Origin: Bacteroidetes bacterium 41-46
GTDB taxonomy: Bacteria > Bacteroidota > Bacteroidia > Bacteroidales > UBA932
Assembly: GCA_001897515.1 (NCBI GenBank)
Contig: MKTA01000015.1
Coordinates: 310,001-374,000 of the forward strand
Length of the DNA stretch: 64,000 bases
Direction of reading: 5' to 3'
The position numbers were made by a program, and so were the translations under genes. Numbering within the stretch: position 1 is the stretch's first letter; the number at the start of each line of letters is the position of its first letter. Below are positions 17,406-26,086 of the stretch, piece by piece. The notes under the pieces are model-generated. The model did no database searches and had not been told where the DNA came from. It was given only the letters and a program-made list of their open reading frames with translations.

Positions 17406-17417
17406 AACAATTTTAAC

Positions 17418-17425
17418 TATTTTTG
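17418..17425 (+). promoter_or_regulatory. Putative -7 box (TATTTTTG) for the sigma-54 activator, 5 nt before the ATG
   Basis: A TAnnTTTG match ending at 17425 with the ATG at 17431; predicted to give a leaderless or near-leaderless mRNA. Confidence 0.5.
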
Positions 17426-17430
17426 CACCT

Positions 17431-18576
17431 ATGGACTTAAGAAGTTTAAAGCAGAGATTTGACATAATTGGAAACAGTGCCGCACTTGATTTGGCGCTGG
17501 AGACAGCCGTCCGGGTAGCCGGAACAGACCTCTCTGTTTTGATAACCGGAGAAAGTGGTGTCGGCAAGGAGGTTGTCCCCCAGATTATACACTCTTTCAG
17601 CCCAAGAAAGCATAAAAAATATATTGCAGTAAACTGCGGAGCTATTCCGGAGGGGACTATAGATTCAGAGCTTTTCGGTCACGAAAAGGGGGCATTTACC
17701 GGGGCTGTTGAGACAAGAAAGGGCTATTTTGAGGTGGCTGATGAGGGGACTCTTTTTCTTGACGAGGTGGCCGAGCTTCCACTGTCAACACAAGTAAGAC
17801 TATTGAGGGTTTTACAAACGGGAGAGTTCATTAAGGTTGGATCATCAAAGGTTGAGAAGACAGATGTTAGGGTAGTGGCCGCTACCAACAAGAACCTAAT
17901 GAAGGCAATAGAGTCCGGAAAATTCAGAGAGGACCTCTATTACAGATTAAACACAGTACCTATCTCAATTCCGTCACTGAGAGACAGAAAGAGTGATATA
18001 TACCTTCTCTTCAGAAAGTTTGCCGTTGACTTTGCTGAGAGATACAAAATGCCGGCGATAAAACTGACAGATCCCGCAAGGGTTATGCTGGAGTCATACA
18101 GATGGCCCGGAAATATCAGACAACTTAAAAGCATAGCGGAGCAAATATCTGTAATTGAGCACAACAGAGACATCGGTCCGGAGGACCTGTCTAAATATAT
18201 ACCAGCTGATGGGCCTGAATTTCTTCCTGTAAAGACAACAGATGGGCACTCCTCTGATTATATGACGGACAGAGATATTATCTTTAAGGTGCTTTATCAG
18301 CTCCGGCATGAGGTTGAAGAGCTAAAGAAAAGGGTGGATATGAAGCCCGTTGAGCAGGTTTCCCCTGTGCTAGATATTAATAAAAACTTTTCCGGCAGCG
18401 ATGCAATTGTGGACTATGAGGAGGATGTTGTGCTATCAATACAGAATGTAAATGCTGAACTGATAAAGAAGGCACTTGAGAAGCACAACGGGAAGAGAAA
18501 GCTTGCTGCGGCAGAGCTTGGAATATCGGAGAGGACACTCTACAGAAAGATCAAGGAGCTTAACCTTGACCTTTAA
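17431..18576 (+). CDS. Sigma-54-dependent transcriptional activator without a sensor domain
   Basis: A 381-residue bacterial enhancer-binding protein. The AAA+ domain begins almost at the N-terminus: Walker A GESGVGKE (40-47), the sigma-54-contacting GAFTGA loop (87-92), Walker B GTLFLDEV (106-113) and the arginine-finger stretch FREDLYYRL. A Fis-type helix-turn-helix closes the protein (KLAAAELGISERTLYRKIK). No receiver, GAF or PAS domain is present, so control must come from expression level or a partner protein. It is 9 nt upstream of lptE, heading an envelope operon (lptE, TPR-like gene, secG). Its target promoters are not apparent here. Confidence 0.92.
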   Translation: MDLRSLKQRFDIIGNSAALDLALETAVRVAGTDLSVLITGESGVGKEVVPQIIHSFSPRKHKKYIAVNCGAIPEGTIDSELFGHEKGAFTGAVETRKGYFEVADEGTLFLDEVAELPLSTQVRLLRVLQTGEFIKVGSSKVEKTDVRVVAATNKNLMKAIESGKFREDLYYRLNTVPISIPSLRDRKSDIYLLFRKFAVDFAERYKMPAIKLTDPARVMLESYRWPGNIRQLKSIAEQISVIEHNRDIGPEDLSKYIPADGPEFLPVKTTDGHSSDYMTDRDIIFKVLYQLRHEVEELKKRVDMKPVEQVSPVLDINKNFSGSDAIVDYEEDVVLSIQNVNAELIKKALEKHNGKRKLAAAELGISERTLYRKIKELNLDL

Positions 18577-18585
18577 CAATAATTT

Positions 18586-19086
18586 ATGAAGAGATCACTG
18601 CATATACTTTTTTTTGCCCTGATTGTTTTGAACTCATGTGGCATTTACTCATTTTCCGGAACATCTATTGCTCCGGATGTGAATTCTATTTCGGTGGTCA
18701 GAATTGAGAATAGAGCCATGAGGGTTAACCCTGCATTGAGCAACCAGCTAACAGAGGCTCTTAAGGAGAAATACAGAAAGCTTACGAAGCTCACCATAGA
18801 GGATATGGATTCAGACCTGATTGTTGAAGGGGAGATTAACAGTTATGAGATATCTTCTCTCGCAGTTACTGCTAATGAGGTCGCCTCTATGAACAGACTA
18901 ACAATATCTGTTAAGATAAGGTTTACAAATAAGAAGTATCCAAAAGAGGACTTTGACCGCTCTTTTGCAGAGTTTGAAGACTATCCCTCTTCAACCTCTC
19001 TTGATGCAGTAGAGGCCAGACTAGTTGATGCAATTGTAGAGAAACTGACAGAGGCAATTTTTAACGCAACCGTCGCAAATTGGTAA
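18586..19086 (+). CDS. lptE: LptE-like lipoprotein of the LPS transport outer-membrane complex
   Basis: A 166-residue lipoprotein with a signal peptide and lipobox (VLNSC, Cys18), followed by GIYSFSGTSI, as expected for Bacteroidota LptE. LptE plugs the LptD barrel and is needed to place LPS in the outer leaflet. The fold cannot be proven from sequence, but size, lipobox and the position beside secG fit. Gaps of 9 and 4 nt to its neighbours indicate an operon. Confidence 0.8.
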   Translation: MKRSLHILFFALIVLNSCGIYSFSGTSIAPDVNSISVVRIENRAMRVNPALSNQLTEALKEKYRKLTKLTIEDMDSDLIVEGEINSYEISSLAVTANEVASMNRLTISVKIRFTNKKYPKEDFDRSFAEFEDYPSSTSLDAVEARLVDAIVEKLTEAIFNATVANW

Positions 19087-19090
19087 CATT

Positions 19091-19858
19091 ATGAACGATA
19101 ATGAAATCATTGCTCTTGAGCAGCTTGTAGAGAAGTACCCGTGGTATACGCTGGCGCATCTTGAGCTGTATAAGAATTTGAGCGAGAGGGGACCTGAGGA
19201 GCGCAAGAGATATCTTCAGAGGGCAGCTGCTTTTGTCCACTCAAGAGAGTTGCTTTTTGATATCGCACAGATACACGACTCCTCTCCAAACATTGAAGAA
19301 GATGAAGAGGTTGCCATTGACAACGTGATGGTTGATGATGTTGAAGTAGCTGAAGAGAGAGAGATAGCTGAAGAGAAGGTGGCTGTTAAAGAGGAAGAGA
19401 TAACAGAAGACAATGATATTGTTGATGAACAACAAGTTCTTAAAAGTTCTGCATCGGTTCTCAATTTTTCTGATGATGATTTCTTTGAGCTGATTCCGGA
19501 AGAGGGGGAGATAGTAGTTACCGAAACCAATACTGTAATGCCCGGAGGAGATTACTTTACACGACGGGAGATGGAGTTGCTGGAGCTTGATGAAAATAAG
19601 CCGATTGATAAATTTATCGCTGAAAAGCCCTCTCTGCTCAGAGGTAGTGGATACAGCTCAGAACCGGTAGAGGTTGAGGAGACGGATGAGTTTGTTGACT
19701 CTGGTTTCTATACAGAGACACTTGCCAGAATATATGCAGAACAGGGATTTGTGAAAAGGGCTCTGGATGTTTATGCTAAACTAATTTTGCTATATCCGGA
19801 AAAAAGTACTTACTTTGCGTCCCTTGTAAAAGAGTTAAAGACAAAAAACAACATATAA
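19091..19858 (+). CDS. Acidic protein with a terminal TPR-like helix pair
   Basis: A 255-residue protein of unknown function. The N-terminal 60 residues are helical (LEQLVEKYPWYTLAHLELYKNL), the middle is very acidic and low in complexity (about 75-120, alternating V/A/E/D), and the end carries a TPR-like pair (ETLARIYAEQGFVKRALDVY then YPEKSTYFASLVKEL). There is no signal peptide or membrane segment, so it is probably cytoplasmic. It is locked between lptE (4-nt gap) and secG (4-nt gap), which hints at a role near the export machinery; that is only contextual. Confidence 0.75.
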   Translation: MNDNEIIALEQLVEKYPWYTLAHLELYKNLSERGPEERKRYLQRAAAFVHSRELLFDIAQIHDSSPNIEEDEEVAIDNVMVDDVEVAEEREIAEEKVAVKEEEITEDNDIVDEQQVLKSSASVLNFSDDDFFELIPEEGEIVVTETNTVMPGGDYFTRREMELLELDENKPIDKFIAEKPSLLRGSGYSSEPVEVEETDEFVDSGFYTETLARIYAEQGFVKRALDVYAKLILLYPEKSTYFASLVKELKTKNNI

Positions 19859-19862
19859 GATT

Positions 19863-20216
19863 ATGTACACAGCAATATCCATTATTATTGTAATCGCAAG
19901 CATCCTGCTTACAATTATAGTATTGGTGCAAAATTCCAAAGGGGGAGGACTGGCTGCAAATTTTGCTCAGGGAAACCAAACATTTGGAGTGCGTCAAACA
20001 GCTGACTTTCTTGAGAAGGCAACCTGGACTCTGGCAATAGGAATAATTGTTCTATGCGTTCTTGCAACAGCTTTTGTCTCTACAGGCAATACAAGCAGAT
20101 CAAATACAATTCAGCAAAGAATTGAGCAGTCGGCTCCTGTGCAAGGTCAGCCTGAGTTTCCTGCTCCACAGCCTCAAACACCATCCGGAGCAGAGCAAAC
20201 ACCTCCAACAAATTAA
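19863..20216 (+). CDS. secG: Preprotein translocase subunit SecG
   Basis: A 117-residue SecG. Two hydrophobic segments (about 3-24 and 55-77) flank the conserved loop QNSKGGGLAANFAQGNQTFG, which identifies the family. A Pro/Gln-rich tail ends the protein. SecG assists SecYE in protein export. It is the last gene of the activator-lptE operon and is followed 39 nt later by an intrinsic terminator. Confidence 0.95.
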   Translation: MYTAISIIIVIASILLTIIVLVQNSKGGGLAANFAQGNQTFGVRQTADFLEKATWTLAIGIIVLCVLATAFVSTGNTSRSNTIQQRIEQSAPVQGQPEFPAPQPQTPSGAEQTPPTN

Positions 20217-20255
20217 TATTAGGAAAATTTTTAAAAATTTTTCAGGCAGATTATC

Positions 20256-20285
20256 AGCTCGTTACATTTGTAGCGAGCTTTTTTT
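20256..20285 (+). terminator. Intrinsic terminator after secG
   Basis: AGCTCG (20256-20261) pairs with CGAGCT (20274-20279), extended inward by TAC/GTA, followed by seven Ts. Confidence 0.8.
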
Positions 20286-20332
20286 GTGCAAATTTTTACT
20301 ACTATGTGATACAAGGTAATAAAAAAAGTATA

Positions 20333-20340
20333 TATATTTG
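20333..20340 (+). promoter_or_regulatory. Putative -7 box (TATATTTG) for the pspC-padR-pspC operon
   Basis: A TAnnTTTG match 37 nt upstream of the ATG at 20378 and downstream of the secG terminator, so the operon has its own start. Confidence 0.55.
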
Positions 20341-20377
20341 CAGTACCAAATTCTAAAACAAATTAAGTATTCGCAAA

Positions 20378-20953
20378 ATGAAAAAAGTAGTAACCGTAGG
20401 TATAGGAGGCAGATCATTCGTAATTGATGAGGATGCCTATCAGAAACTGGAGCGCTATCTTGCAAAGTTCCGACAGAAGACAGGAGAGGGAAGCGAAGCG
20501 GCAGATATTATGGAGGATCTTGAGCAGAGAATAGCTGAACTCTTCTATGAGGAGCTCTCGGGAAAGGGAGAGGTTGTTTCAATTTCAATGGTAAACCGAG
20601 TTATTGATCAGCTTGGGATGCCGGACGGCTCTCCTGCTGAAGATTTTAGCGAGGGCAATTCTAACGCAACTGTTAATACGCCTCCTTTTGCTGCCACTAA
20701 AAGGCTTTACAGGGATCCAGATAACAGGGTAATTGGGGGAGTTTGCAGTGGTCTTGGACACTACCTGAATATTGACATGGTAATAATCAGGGTAATATTT
20801 GCAATAAGCCTCTTTATGGGAGGATTGGGATTCTGGGCATACATCATCTTTTGGATTGTTGCTCCACAGGCAATGACAGCTTCGCAAAAGTGCGAGATGA
20901 GAGGAATTCCCGTAACTGCGGAGAATCTGAGGAAGTTTTCATCATATAAATAG
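20378..20953 (+). CDS. PspC-domain membrane protein (short paralogue)
   Basis: A 191-residue protein. Residues 1-90 form a cytoplasmic domain (starting MKKVVTVGIGGRSF, later DLEQRIAELFYEEL). A PspC domain follows at about 107-165 (KRLYRDPDNRVIGGVCSGLG then YLNIDMVIIRVIFAI) with one or two membrane segments. PspC proteins take part in membrane-stress sensing. The N-terminal domain is clearly paralogous to that of the longer protein encoded downstream. First gene of a three-gene operon with PadR. Confidence 0.88.
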   Translation: MKKVVTVGIGGRSFVIDEDAYQKLERYLAKFRQKTGEGSEAADIMEDLEQRIAELFYEELSGKGEVVSISMVNRVIDQLGMPDGSPAEDFSEGNSNATVNTPPFAATKRLYRDPDNRVIGGVCSGLGHYLNIDMVIIRVIFAISLFMGGLGFWAYIIFWIVAPQAMTASQKCEMRGIPVTAENLRKFSSYK

Positions 20954-20960
20954 AATAGTT

Positions 20961-21305
20961 ATGACAGACATTAATACAGATAATGTAAAATCACAGATGC
21001 GTAAGGGTGTGCTTGAGTATTGCATACTAAGCATACTTAACAACAATGACGCATATGCATCTTCTCTGATAGAGGAGCTAAAGGGTGCAAAGATGATAGT
21101 GGTAGAGGGGACTCTATATCCGCTGCTTACAAGACAAAAAAATCAGGGGCTTCTGAGTTACAGATGGGAAGAGTCGCCTCAGGGCCCGCCAAGAAAGTAC
21201 TACTCCATCACTGAAAAGGGCAAAGAGTTGCTTGAGGAGATGGACGGAGCATGGAGAGAGCTTGTGGAGACAATTAACCTTATCAGAAACAAAAAATCTC
21301 AGTAA
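20961..21305 (+). CDS. PadR-family transcriptional regulator
   Basis: A 114-residue winged-helix protein of the PadR family (KGVLEYCILSIL, YPLLTRQKNQGLLSYRWEES, GPPRKYYSITEKGKELL), the compact PadR-s2 type. It lies 7 nt after the short PspC gene and 2 nt before the long one, so it probably represses its own operon, as PadR proteins commonly do. The ligand or signal is unknown. Confidence 0.92.
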   Translation: MTDINTDNVKSQMRKGVLEYCILSILNNNDAYASSLIEELKGAKMIVVEGTLYPLLTRQKNQGLLSYRWEESPQGPPRKYYSITEKGKELLEEMDGAWRELVETINLIRNKKSQ

Positions 21306-21307
21306 AT

Positions 21308-22843
21308 ATGAAAAAAGTTGTCAAAGTGAGTATAGGCACAATTGCCTTCACTGTTGAAGAGGATGGATATCTCATCCTAAAGGGCTATCTGGAAGAGTTG
21401 AATGAGCACTACAGAGGAATGCAGAACGGTAATGAGATTGTAGAGGGAATAGAGGAGAGAATTGCCGACCTCTTTATTGAAAAGGGGGGAAAGGGAAGTA
21501 TTATAACATCAGCAGTGGTAAATGAGGTTATAACTCTTTTGGGAAGACCGGACGTTATAGACGAAGAGATTAGCGAAACAGCATACAGAACCCGCAGAGG
21601 CCCCTCTTATTCAAGGGCTGATAAAAGGCTATACAGAGATCCCGATAATAAAATGATAGGGGGAGTCTGCTCTGGACTGGCGGCATACTTTAATATAGAC
21701 ACAGCAATTGTGAGGGTAATATTTCTTGTTCTGTTGTTCTTTTCATGGGTACCTTTTGTAATAATTCCTTTTGCCGGAGTTCACGGAGCCGGAGGCTCGT
21801 TTATATTCCTGGCGTATATTATTATGTGGATTGCAATTCCTGAGGCCAGAACAGTACAGCAAAAATTCGCAATGAGAGGCGAGAAGCCGGATCTCTCCAA
21901 CATTCAAAGAAATATTGAGAAGGGTGCCAGAAGGGTAGGCAGAGACATAAGAAGAGCGGGGGCAAATTCAGCACCGGCAATCAATGATGTTTTCAGAGTA
22001 CTCTCTAAGATATTTGCAACCATTCTTGTCCTTATCTCAATTGGGGGAATTCTTTTATTCTCATTCCTTCTGCTCGGTGTTGAGATATTCAGCGGATTCA
22101 TTCCTGTTGACATTATTGATTATGTTCAGACTGGACTTGGAAATACATTGTGGTTGAAGATAACAACGCTGGCCTTCCTCTTTTTGCCACTTCTGGGAAT
22201 GCTTTATGGAGGGATACAGATTCTGTTTGAATTCAGGAATCCAAGATTCCGTCCGGGTTTGATAATATTCATTCTGTGGATTATTGCAGGATTTGCCTCT
22301 GCAACACTTGCCGTAAAGGCTTCAAGACCTTACTGGGAGAACTACCGGGAGACATCAGATATTCCGATTGCCTCTTTGAGTGACACCCTGTACATAAGCC
22401 TTGAGCACACATCCCCTATGCCGGATAAGAATCTTATAATAGACGGGGACAAGGATGAACTTATAGTATTTTGGGCTGATAAAAGCGGTAATGACAGGAA
22501 ATTTATTGCATTTCCAGAGGTCAGAATTGTAAGAGATGATGATAGTGCCAGGTATATGAGGTTGAGAGCTCAATCCTTTGGAATGACAGGAGGTGAGGCA
22601 ATGGTAAAAGCACAAAGGAATCTGCCTCAGTTTGAGATGACAGATTCCCTTATTACAATTCGTCCGGACATATATTCCAAGTCGCAGAAATGGGACGGAA
22701 CAAATAAAAGGGTGACCCTATATCTCCCCCGCGAAGTCAAAGTGATGCTAAAAGAGCCAATCAGATTCGGATTTGACGGAGAGATAGAGATTCATAACGG
22801 TATCAGATTTTTAGGACACCGAGCTCCTTGCCAACCTTGGTAA
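21308..22843 (+). CDS. PspC-domain membrane protein (long paralogue)
   Basis: A 511-residue protein. The first 90 residues repeat the N-terminal domain of the short PspC protein, the PspC domain is at about 106-175 (KRLYRDPDNKMIGGVCSGLA), and three further hydrophobic segments follow at about 230-340. The last 160 residues are a beta-rich soluble domain, probably periplasmic. Such proteins are common next to PadR genes in Bacteroidota. The 3' end overlaps the convergent kbl gene by 41 nt. Confidence 0.88.
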   Translation: MKKVVKVSIGTIAFTVEEDGYLILKGYLEELNEHYRGMQNGNEIVEGIEERIADLFIEKGGKGSIITSAVVNEVITLLGRPDVIDEEISETAYRTRRGPSYSRADKRLYRDPDNKMIGGVCSGLAAYFNIDTAIVRVIFLVLLFFSWVPFVIIPFAGVHGAGGSFIFLAYIIMWIAIPEARTVQQKFAMRGEKPDLSNIQRNIEKGARRVGRDIRRAGANSAPAINDVFRVLSKIFATILVLISIGGILLFSFLLLGVEIFSGFIPVDIIDYVQTGLGNTLWLKITTLAFLFLPLLGMLYGGIQILFEFRNPRFRPGLIIFILWIIAGFASATLAVKASRPYWENYRETSDIPIASLSDTLYISLEHTSPMPDKNLIIDGDKDELIVFWADKSGNDRKFIAFPEVRIVRDDDSARYMRLRAQSFGMTGGEAMVKAQRNLPQFEMTDSLITIRPDIYSKSQKWDGTNKRVTLYLPREVKVMLKEPIRFGFDGEIEIHNGIRFLGHRAPCQPW

Positions 22844-23996
22844 AGGCTGCGATGGCCCTGTCAAGATGTTCAGGCTCGTGTCCGGCACTTATTTGAATCC
22901 GTATGCGAGCCTGTCCTTTTGGCACGACAGGGAAATAGAAACCAATAACGTAGATTCCCTCTTGAAGCATTTTTGCTGCAAAGTCCTGTGAGAGTTTTGC
23001 ATCATAAAGCATTAAAGCACAGATGGCAGACTGAGTAGGTTTGATATCAAACCCTGCCGCCAGCATCTTTTCAACAAAGTATTTTGTGTTGTTGTGAAGT
23101 TTGTCCTGAAGCTCATTGGTCCTTGACATCATGTCAAACATTGCTATTCCCGAGGCAGCCACCATTGGAGGAATAGAGTTTGAGAAAAGGTATGGCCTTG
23201 ACCTCTGGCGAAGCATTGAGATTATCTCTCTTTTGCCGGTAGTGAAGCCACCGATAGCACCTCCAAAGGCTTTACCCAGAGTTCCTGTGATTATCTCTAC
23301 CTTTCCTCTGAGGTTGAATAATTCAGTAGTTCCTCTTCCCGTTTCGCCCACTACCCCTGCAGAGTGCGACTCGTCAACCATAACCATAGCGTTATATCTC
23401 TCAGCAAGCTGGTATATTTTATCCAGAGGGGCTACATTTCCATCCATAGAGAAGACACCATCAGTTACGATTAATCTGAATCTCTGAGCCTGGGCAAGTT
23501 TAAGGCAATTTTCCAGCTCCTCCATATCTGCGTTTGCATATCTGTATCGCTGCGCTTTGCAAAGCCTTACACCATCAATTATTGATGCGTGATTAAGGGA
23601 GTCAGATATTATTGCATCCTCTTCTCCCAGAAGGGGCTCAAATACACCTCCGTTCGCATCAAAGCATGCTGCATAGAGAATAGCATCCTCTGTTCCAAAG
23701 AACTCTGAGATTTTTCTCTCAAGTTCCAGGTGCAAATCCTGGGTTCCGCAAATAAAACGCACACTGGACATCCCAAATCCGTGAGAATCCAGGGCACTCT
23801 TTGCCGCTTTGATAAGTTCCGGACTGTTGGAGAGTCCAAGATAGTTGTTTGCGCAGAAGTTTAAGACCTCCTGACCGGTGCTGACTTTGATTGCCGCCTG
23901 CTGTGGAGTGGTTATTACACGCTCTCTTTTAAACAGACCGGCAGTATCAATACTTTCAAGTTCATTTGAAAGGAAGCTCTGAAAATCTTTATACAT
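22803..23996 (-). CDS. kbl: Glycine C-acetyltransferase (2-amino-3-ketobutyrate CoA ligase)
   Basis: A 397-residue alpha-oxoamine synthase. It cleaves 2-amino-3-ketobutyrate with CoA to glycine and acetyl-CoA in threonine breakdown. FCANNYLGL (47-55), the DESH aspartate motif (208-211) and the PLP lysine in GTLGKAFGGA (Lys242) are present, and length and N-terminus match Kbl rather than BioF or serine palmitoyltransferase. The ATG at 23996 is preferred to an upstream in-frame codon. No threonine dehydrogenase gene is adjacent. Confidence 0.9.
   Translation of the reverse strand: MYKDFQSFLSNELESIDTAGLFKRERVITTPQQAAIKVSTGQEVLNFCANNYLGLSNSPELIKAAKSALDSHGFGMSSVRFICGTQDLHLELERKISEFFGTEDAILYAACFDANGGVFEPLLGEEDAIISDSLNHASIIDGVRLCKAQRYRYANADMEELENCLKLAQAQRFRLIVTDGVFSMDGNVAPLDKIYQLAERYNAMVMVDESHSAGVVGETGRGTTELFNLRGKVEIITGTLGKAFGGAIGGFTTGKREIISMLRQRSRPYLFSNSIPPMVAASGIAMFDMMSRTNELQDKLHNNTKYFVEKMLAAGFDIKPTQSAICALMLYDAKLSQDFAAKMLQEGIYVIGFYFPVVPKGQARIRIQISAGHEPEHLDRAIAAFTKVGKELGVLKI
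22871..22920 (+). terminator. Possible weak terminator of the PspC operon, inside kbl
   Basis: CAGGCTCG (22871-22878) pairs perfectly with CGAGCCTG (22906-22913) over a 27-nt loop, followed by TCCTTTT. The stem is strong, but the long loop and short T-tract make it uncertain. It lies 27 nt past the PspC stop. Confidence 0.35.
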
Positions 23997-24105
23997 ATTT
24001 CTGATTATTAAATTAATTGCCTCTTGATTATACAAAATTAGCAAGTAATTGATATTTTCTATTTAAAAAATATAAAAATTATTTTCGTTTTAAGAGTTTT
24101 CTCTA

Positions 24106-24113
24106 TATATTTG
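24106..24113 (+). promoter_or_regulatory. Putative -7 box (TATATTTG) for the TetR-efflux operon
   Basis: A TAnnTTTG match 32 nt upstream of the tetR-type ATG at 24146, in a 149-bp divergent gap. A TetR operator probably overlaps it, but I could not define one. Confidence 0.55.
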
Positions 24114-24145
24114 CGGCCCTAAATCTACAATATCTTAAAATAGAA

Positions 24146-24754
24146 ATGGAGCTAAGAGAGAGAATAATAGATACATCAACAGAGCTCTTTATGAGCAACG
24201 GTTGCAAAAGCGTTACTATGGATGAAGTAGCCTCAGCAAACGGTATCTCAAAGAGGACGCTTTATGAGCATTTCAAGGATAAGACAAATCTTCTTGAGGA
24301 GTGCCTTGTAAGTATGGAGGAGAAGATGAGGGAGCTTGGAGAGAGGGCCTTTAACGGATCTAAGAGCATTATAGAGATGGTTTGCCTTGAGCATGAGACT
24401 CAGACAGACCTTGTGATAAATATGCGCATTCGCTTTTTTGAAGAGTTAAAGAAATTTTATCCGGCACTGTACGATAAAATGTACGGCAGGTTCTTAGATT
24501 ATCACAAGGTGACAACAAAGAAATTTCTTGAGAGGGGACAGCAGGAGGGCCTCTTTCTAAAGAATATAGATATGGATCTTGTAGGCAAGATGATTTTTGA
24601 GATTGCAAATCTTATTCAAAATTCAGAGATCTTCTCGCTGGAGAACCACTCAAGAAAACAGCTCTTCAGGGAGTCTCTGGTCATGTATTTCAGAGGAATC
24701 TCCACAGAAGAGGGAATAAAGATGATTGACAAATATTTAAATATAAAGGAATGA
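24146..24754 (+). CDS. TetR-family transcriptional regulator of an RND efflux operon
   Basis: A 202-residue TetR protein. The helix-turn-helix is at about 25-46 (MDEVASANGISKRTLYEHFKD) and the rest is the helical ligand-binding domain. It overlaps the TolC-like gene by 4 nt and so heads the efflux operon, which it probably autorepresses in response to a pump substrate. The ligand cannot be predicted. Confidence 0.93.
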   Translation: MELRERIIDTSTELFMSNGCKSVTMDEVASANGISKRTLYEHFKDKTNLLEECLVSMEEKMRELGERAFNGSKSIIEMVCLEHETQTDLVINMRIRFFEELKKFYPALYDKMYGRFLDYHKVTTKKFLERGQQEGLFLKNIDMDLVGKMIFEIANLIQNSEIFSLENHSRKQLFRESLVMYFRGISTEEGIKMIDKYLNIKE

Positions 24755-26067
24755 AAGTTTTAGTAATTACATTTATGTTACTTTCGGCTACGGCTCTGAA
24801 GGCCGCAGTCCCTGCCGACACTCTCAGGTTGACGGTTGAGGAGGCACTAGAAATTGCCCTGAGTGAGAACCTGAATATTAAAATAGCGGGAGCAGAACTG
24901 GAGCGGGTTGATTACCTGAAACAGGAGAACTGGTATGCACTGCTGCCATCTGTTGGTGCGTCGGGGCAGTACTCAAACAACATTTTGAAGCCTGTCTTCT
25001 TCTCGGACTTCTTTCCCGGCGGGAAGATGGAGGTGGGGTCAAAGCATAGTTACTCTATTGCCGGAACGGCACAGGTGCCAATCTTCTCAATGGCTCTGTA
25101 CAAAAATATTCAGCTGTCAGAGATTGAGATCAGGGCGGCTCTGGAGTCTGCAAGGACAACAAAGCTTGACCTTATTCAACAGGTTAAGAATGGATTTTAT
25201 GGAGTTGTTATGATGCAGGAGTCTCTGAATGTTCTAGAGCAGAGTTATAAAAATGCAATGGAGAGTGCTGAAAACATAAAGAAAATGTACGAACAGGGTC
25301 TTGCCAGTGAATATGATAAAATTCGCTCAGAGGTGGCTGCCAGAAATATATCTCCTACCCTTACTCAGGCAAGAAATGGCCTGGAGCTTGCAAAACTTCA
25401 GCTTAAAATACTCCTCTCGCTTCCACTCTCTCAGGAGATTGATGTTAAAGGAGATTTTGACAGCTTCTCGGGGTTGATGCTTACATACTCTATTGAGATG
25501 ATGAATGTTGAAGATAACAGCAATTTAAAATCCCTGGACATACAACTTGAGAGATTAAATAAAAGTTATGAACTGATTCGCTCTCAGCGCCTCCCTGTGC
25601 TTGCAGGCTTTGCGAATTACCAGATGCAGATGCAGAACGAGGAGTTTAATTTTAATAAACCCTGGGCAAACTCTTTTGCAGTCGGGTTGTCATTGCAGAT
25701 TCCGATATTCAATAAGCTCTCAATTTCACTAAAAGAGAAGCAGACTAAGGTGGGGATAAGACAACTTGAGTTTCAGAGGCAGCTCCTTAAAGAGTCTCTT
25801 ACTCTCTCTGCGCAGAACTCTGTAAATGAAATGAGAAGAGCCGGTGCTCAGCTGAGTTCTGATAAAGAGGCTGTAGATCAGGCTATCAAGGGGTATGAGA
25901 TATCAAAAGTGAGATATAGCACAGGAGCAGGAACAGTTCTGGAGATGAATGATTCAGAGGTAGCTCTTACAAGGTCACGTCTAAATTACAACCAGACTCT
26001 TTATGATTTTATAAAGGCTAAGAATGAGTACGAAAAGGTAATTGGAAAAGAAAATATTGAAAAATAA
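24751..26067 (+). CDS. TolC-family outer-membrane efflux protein
   Basis: A 438-residue outer-membrane factor with an N-terminal signal peptide (about 1-19) and two copies of the TolC helical/barrel repeat (LTVEEALEIALSENLNIKIA near the start; long helices around 130-210 and 330-430). It forms the exit duct for the pump encoded next. Translation is coupled to tetR by a 4-nt overlap. Confidence 0.93.
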   Translation: MKVLVITFMLLSATALKAAVPADTLRLTVEEALEIALSENLNIKIAGAELERVDYLKQENWYALLPSVGASGQYSNNILKPVFFSDFFPGGKMEVGSKHSYSIAGTAQVPIFSMALYKNIQLSEIEIRAALESARTTKLDLIQQVKNGFYGVVMMQESLNVLEQSYKNAMESAENIKKMYEQGLASEYDKIRSEVAARNISPTLTQARNGLELAKLQLKILLSLPLSQEIDVKGDFDSFSGLMLTYSIEMMNVEDNSNLKSLDIQLERLNKSYELIRSQRLPVLAGFANYQMQMQNEEFNFNKPWANSFAVGLSLQIPIFNKLSISLKEKQTKVGIRQLEFQRQLLKESLTLSAQNSVNEMRRAGAQLSSDKEAVDQAIKGYEISKVRYSTGAGTVLEMNDSEVALTRSRLNYNQTLYDFIKAKNEYEKVIGKENIEK

Positions 26068-26086
26068 ACGATTAGACATAAATAGT

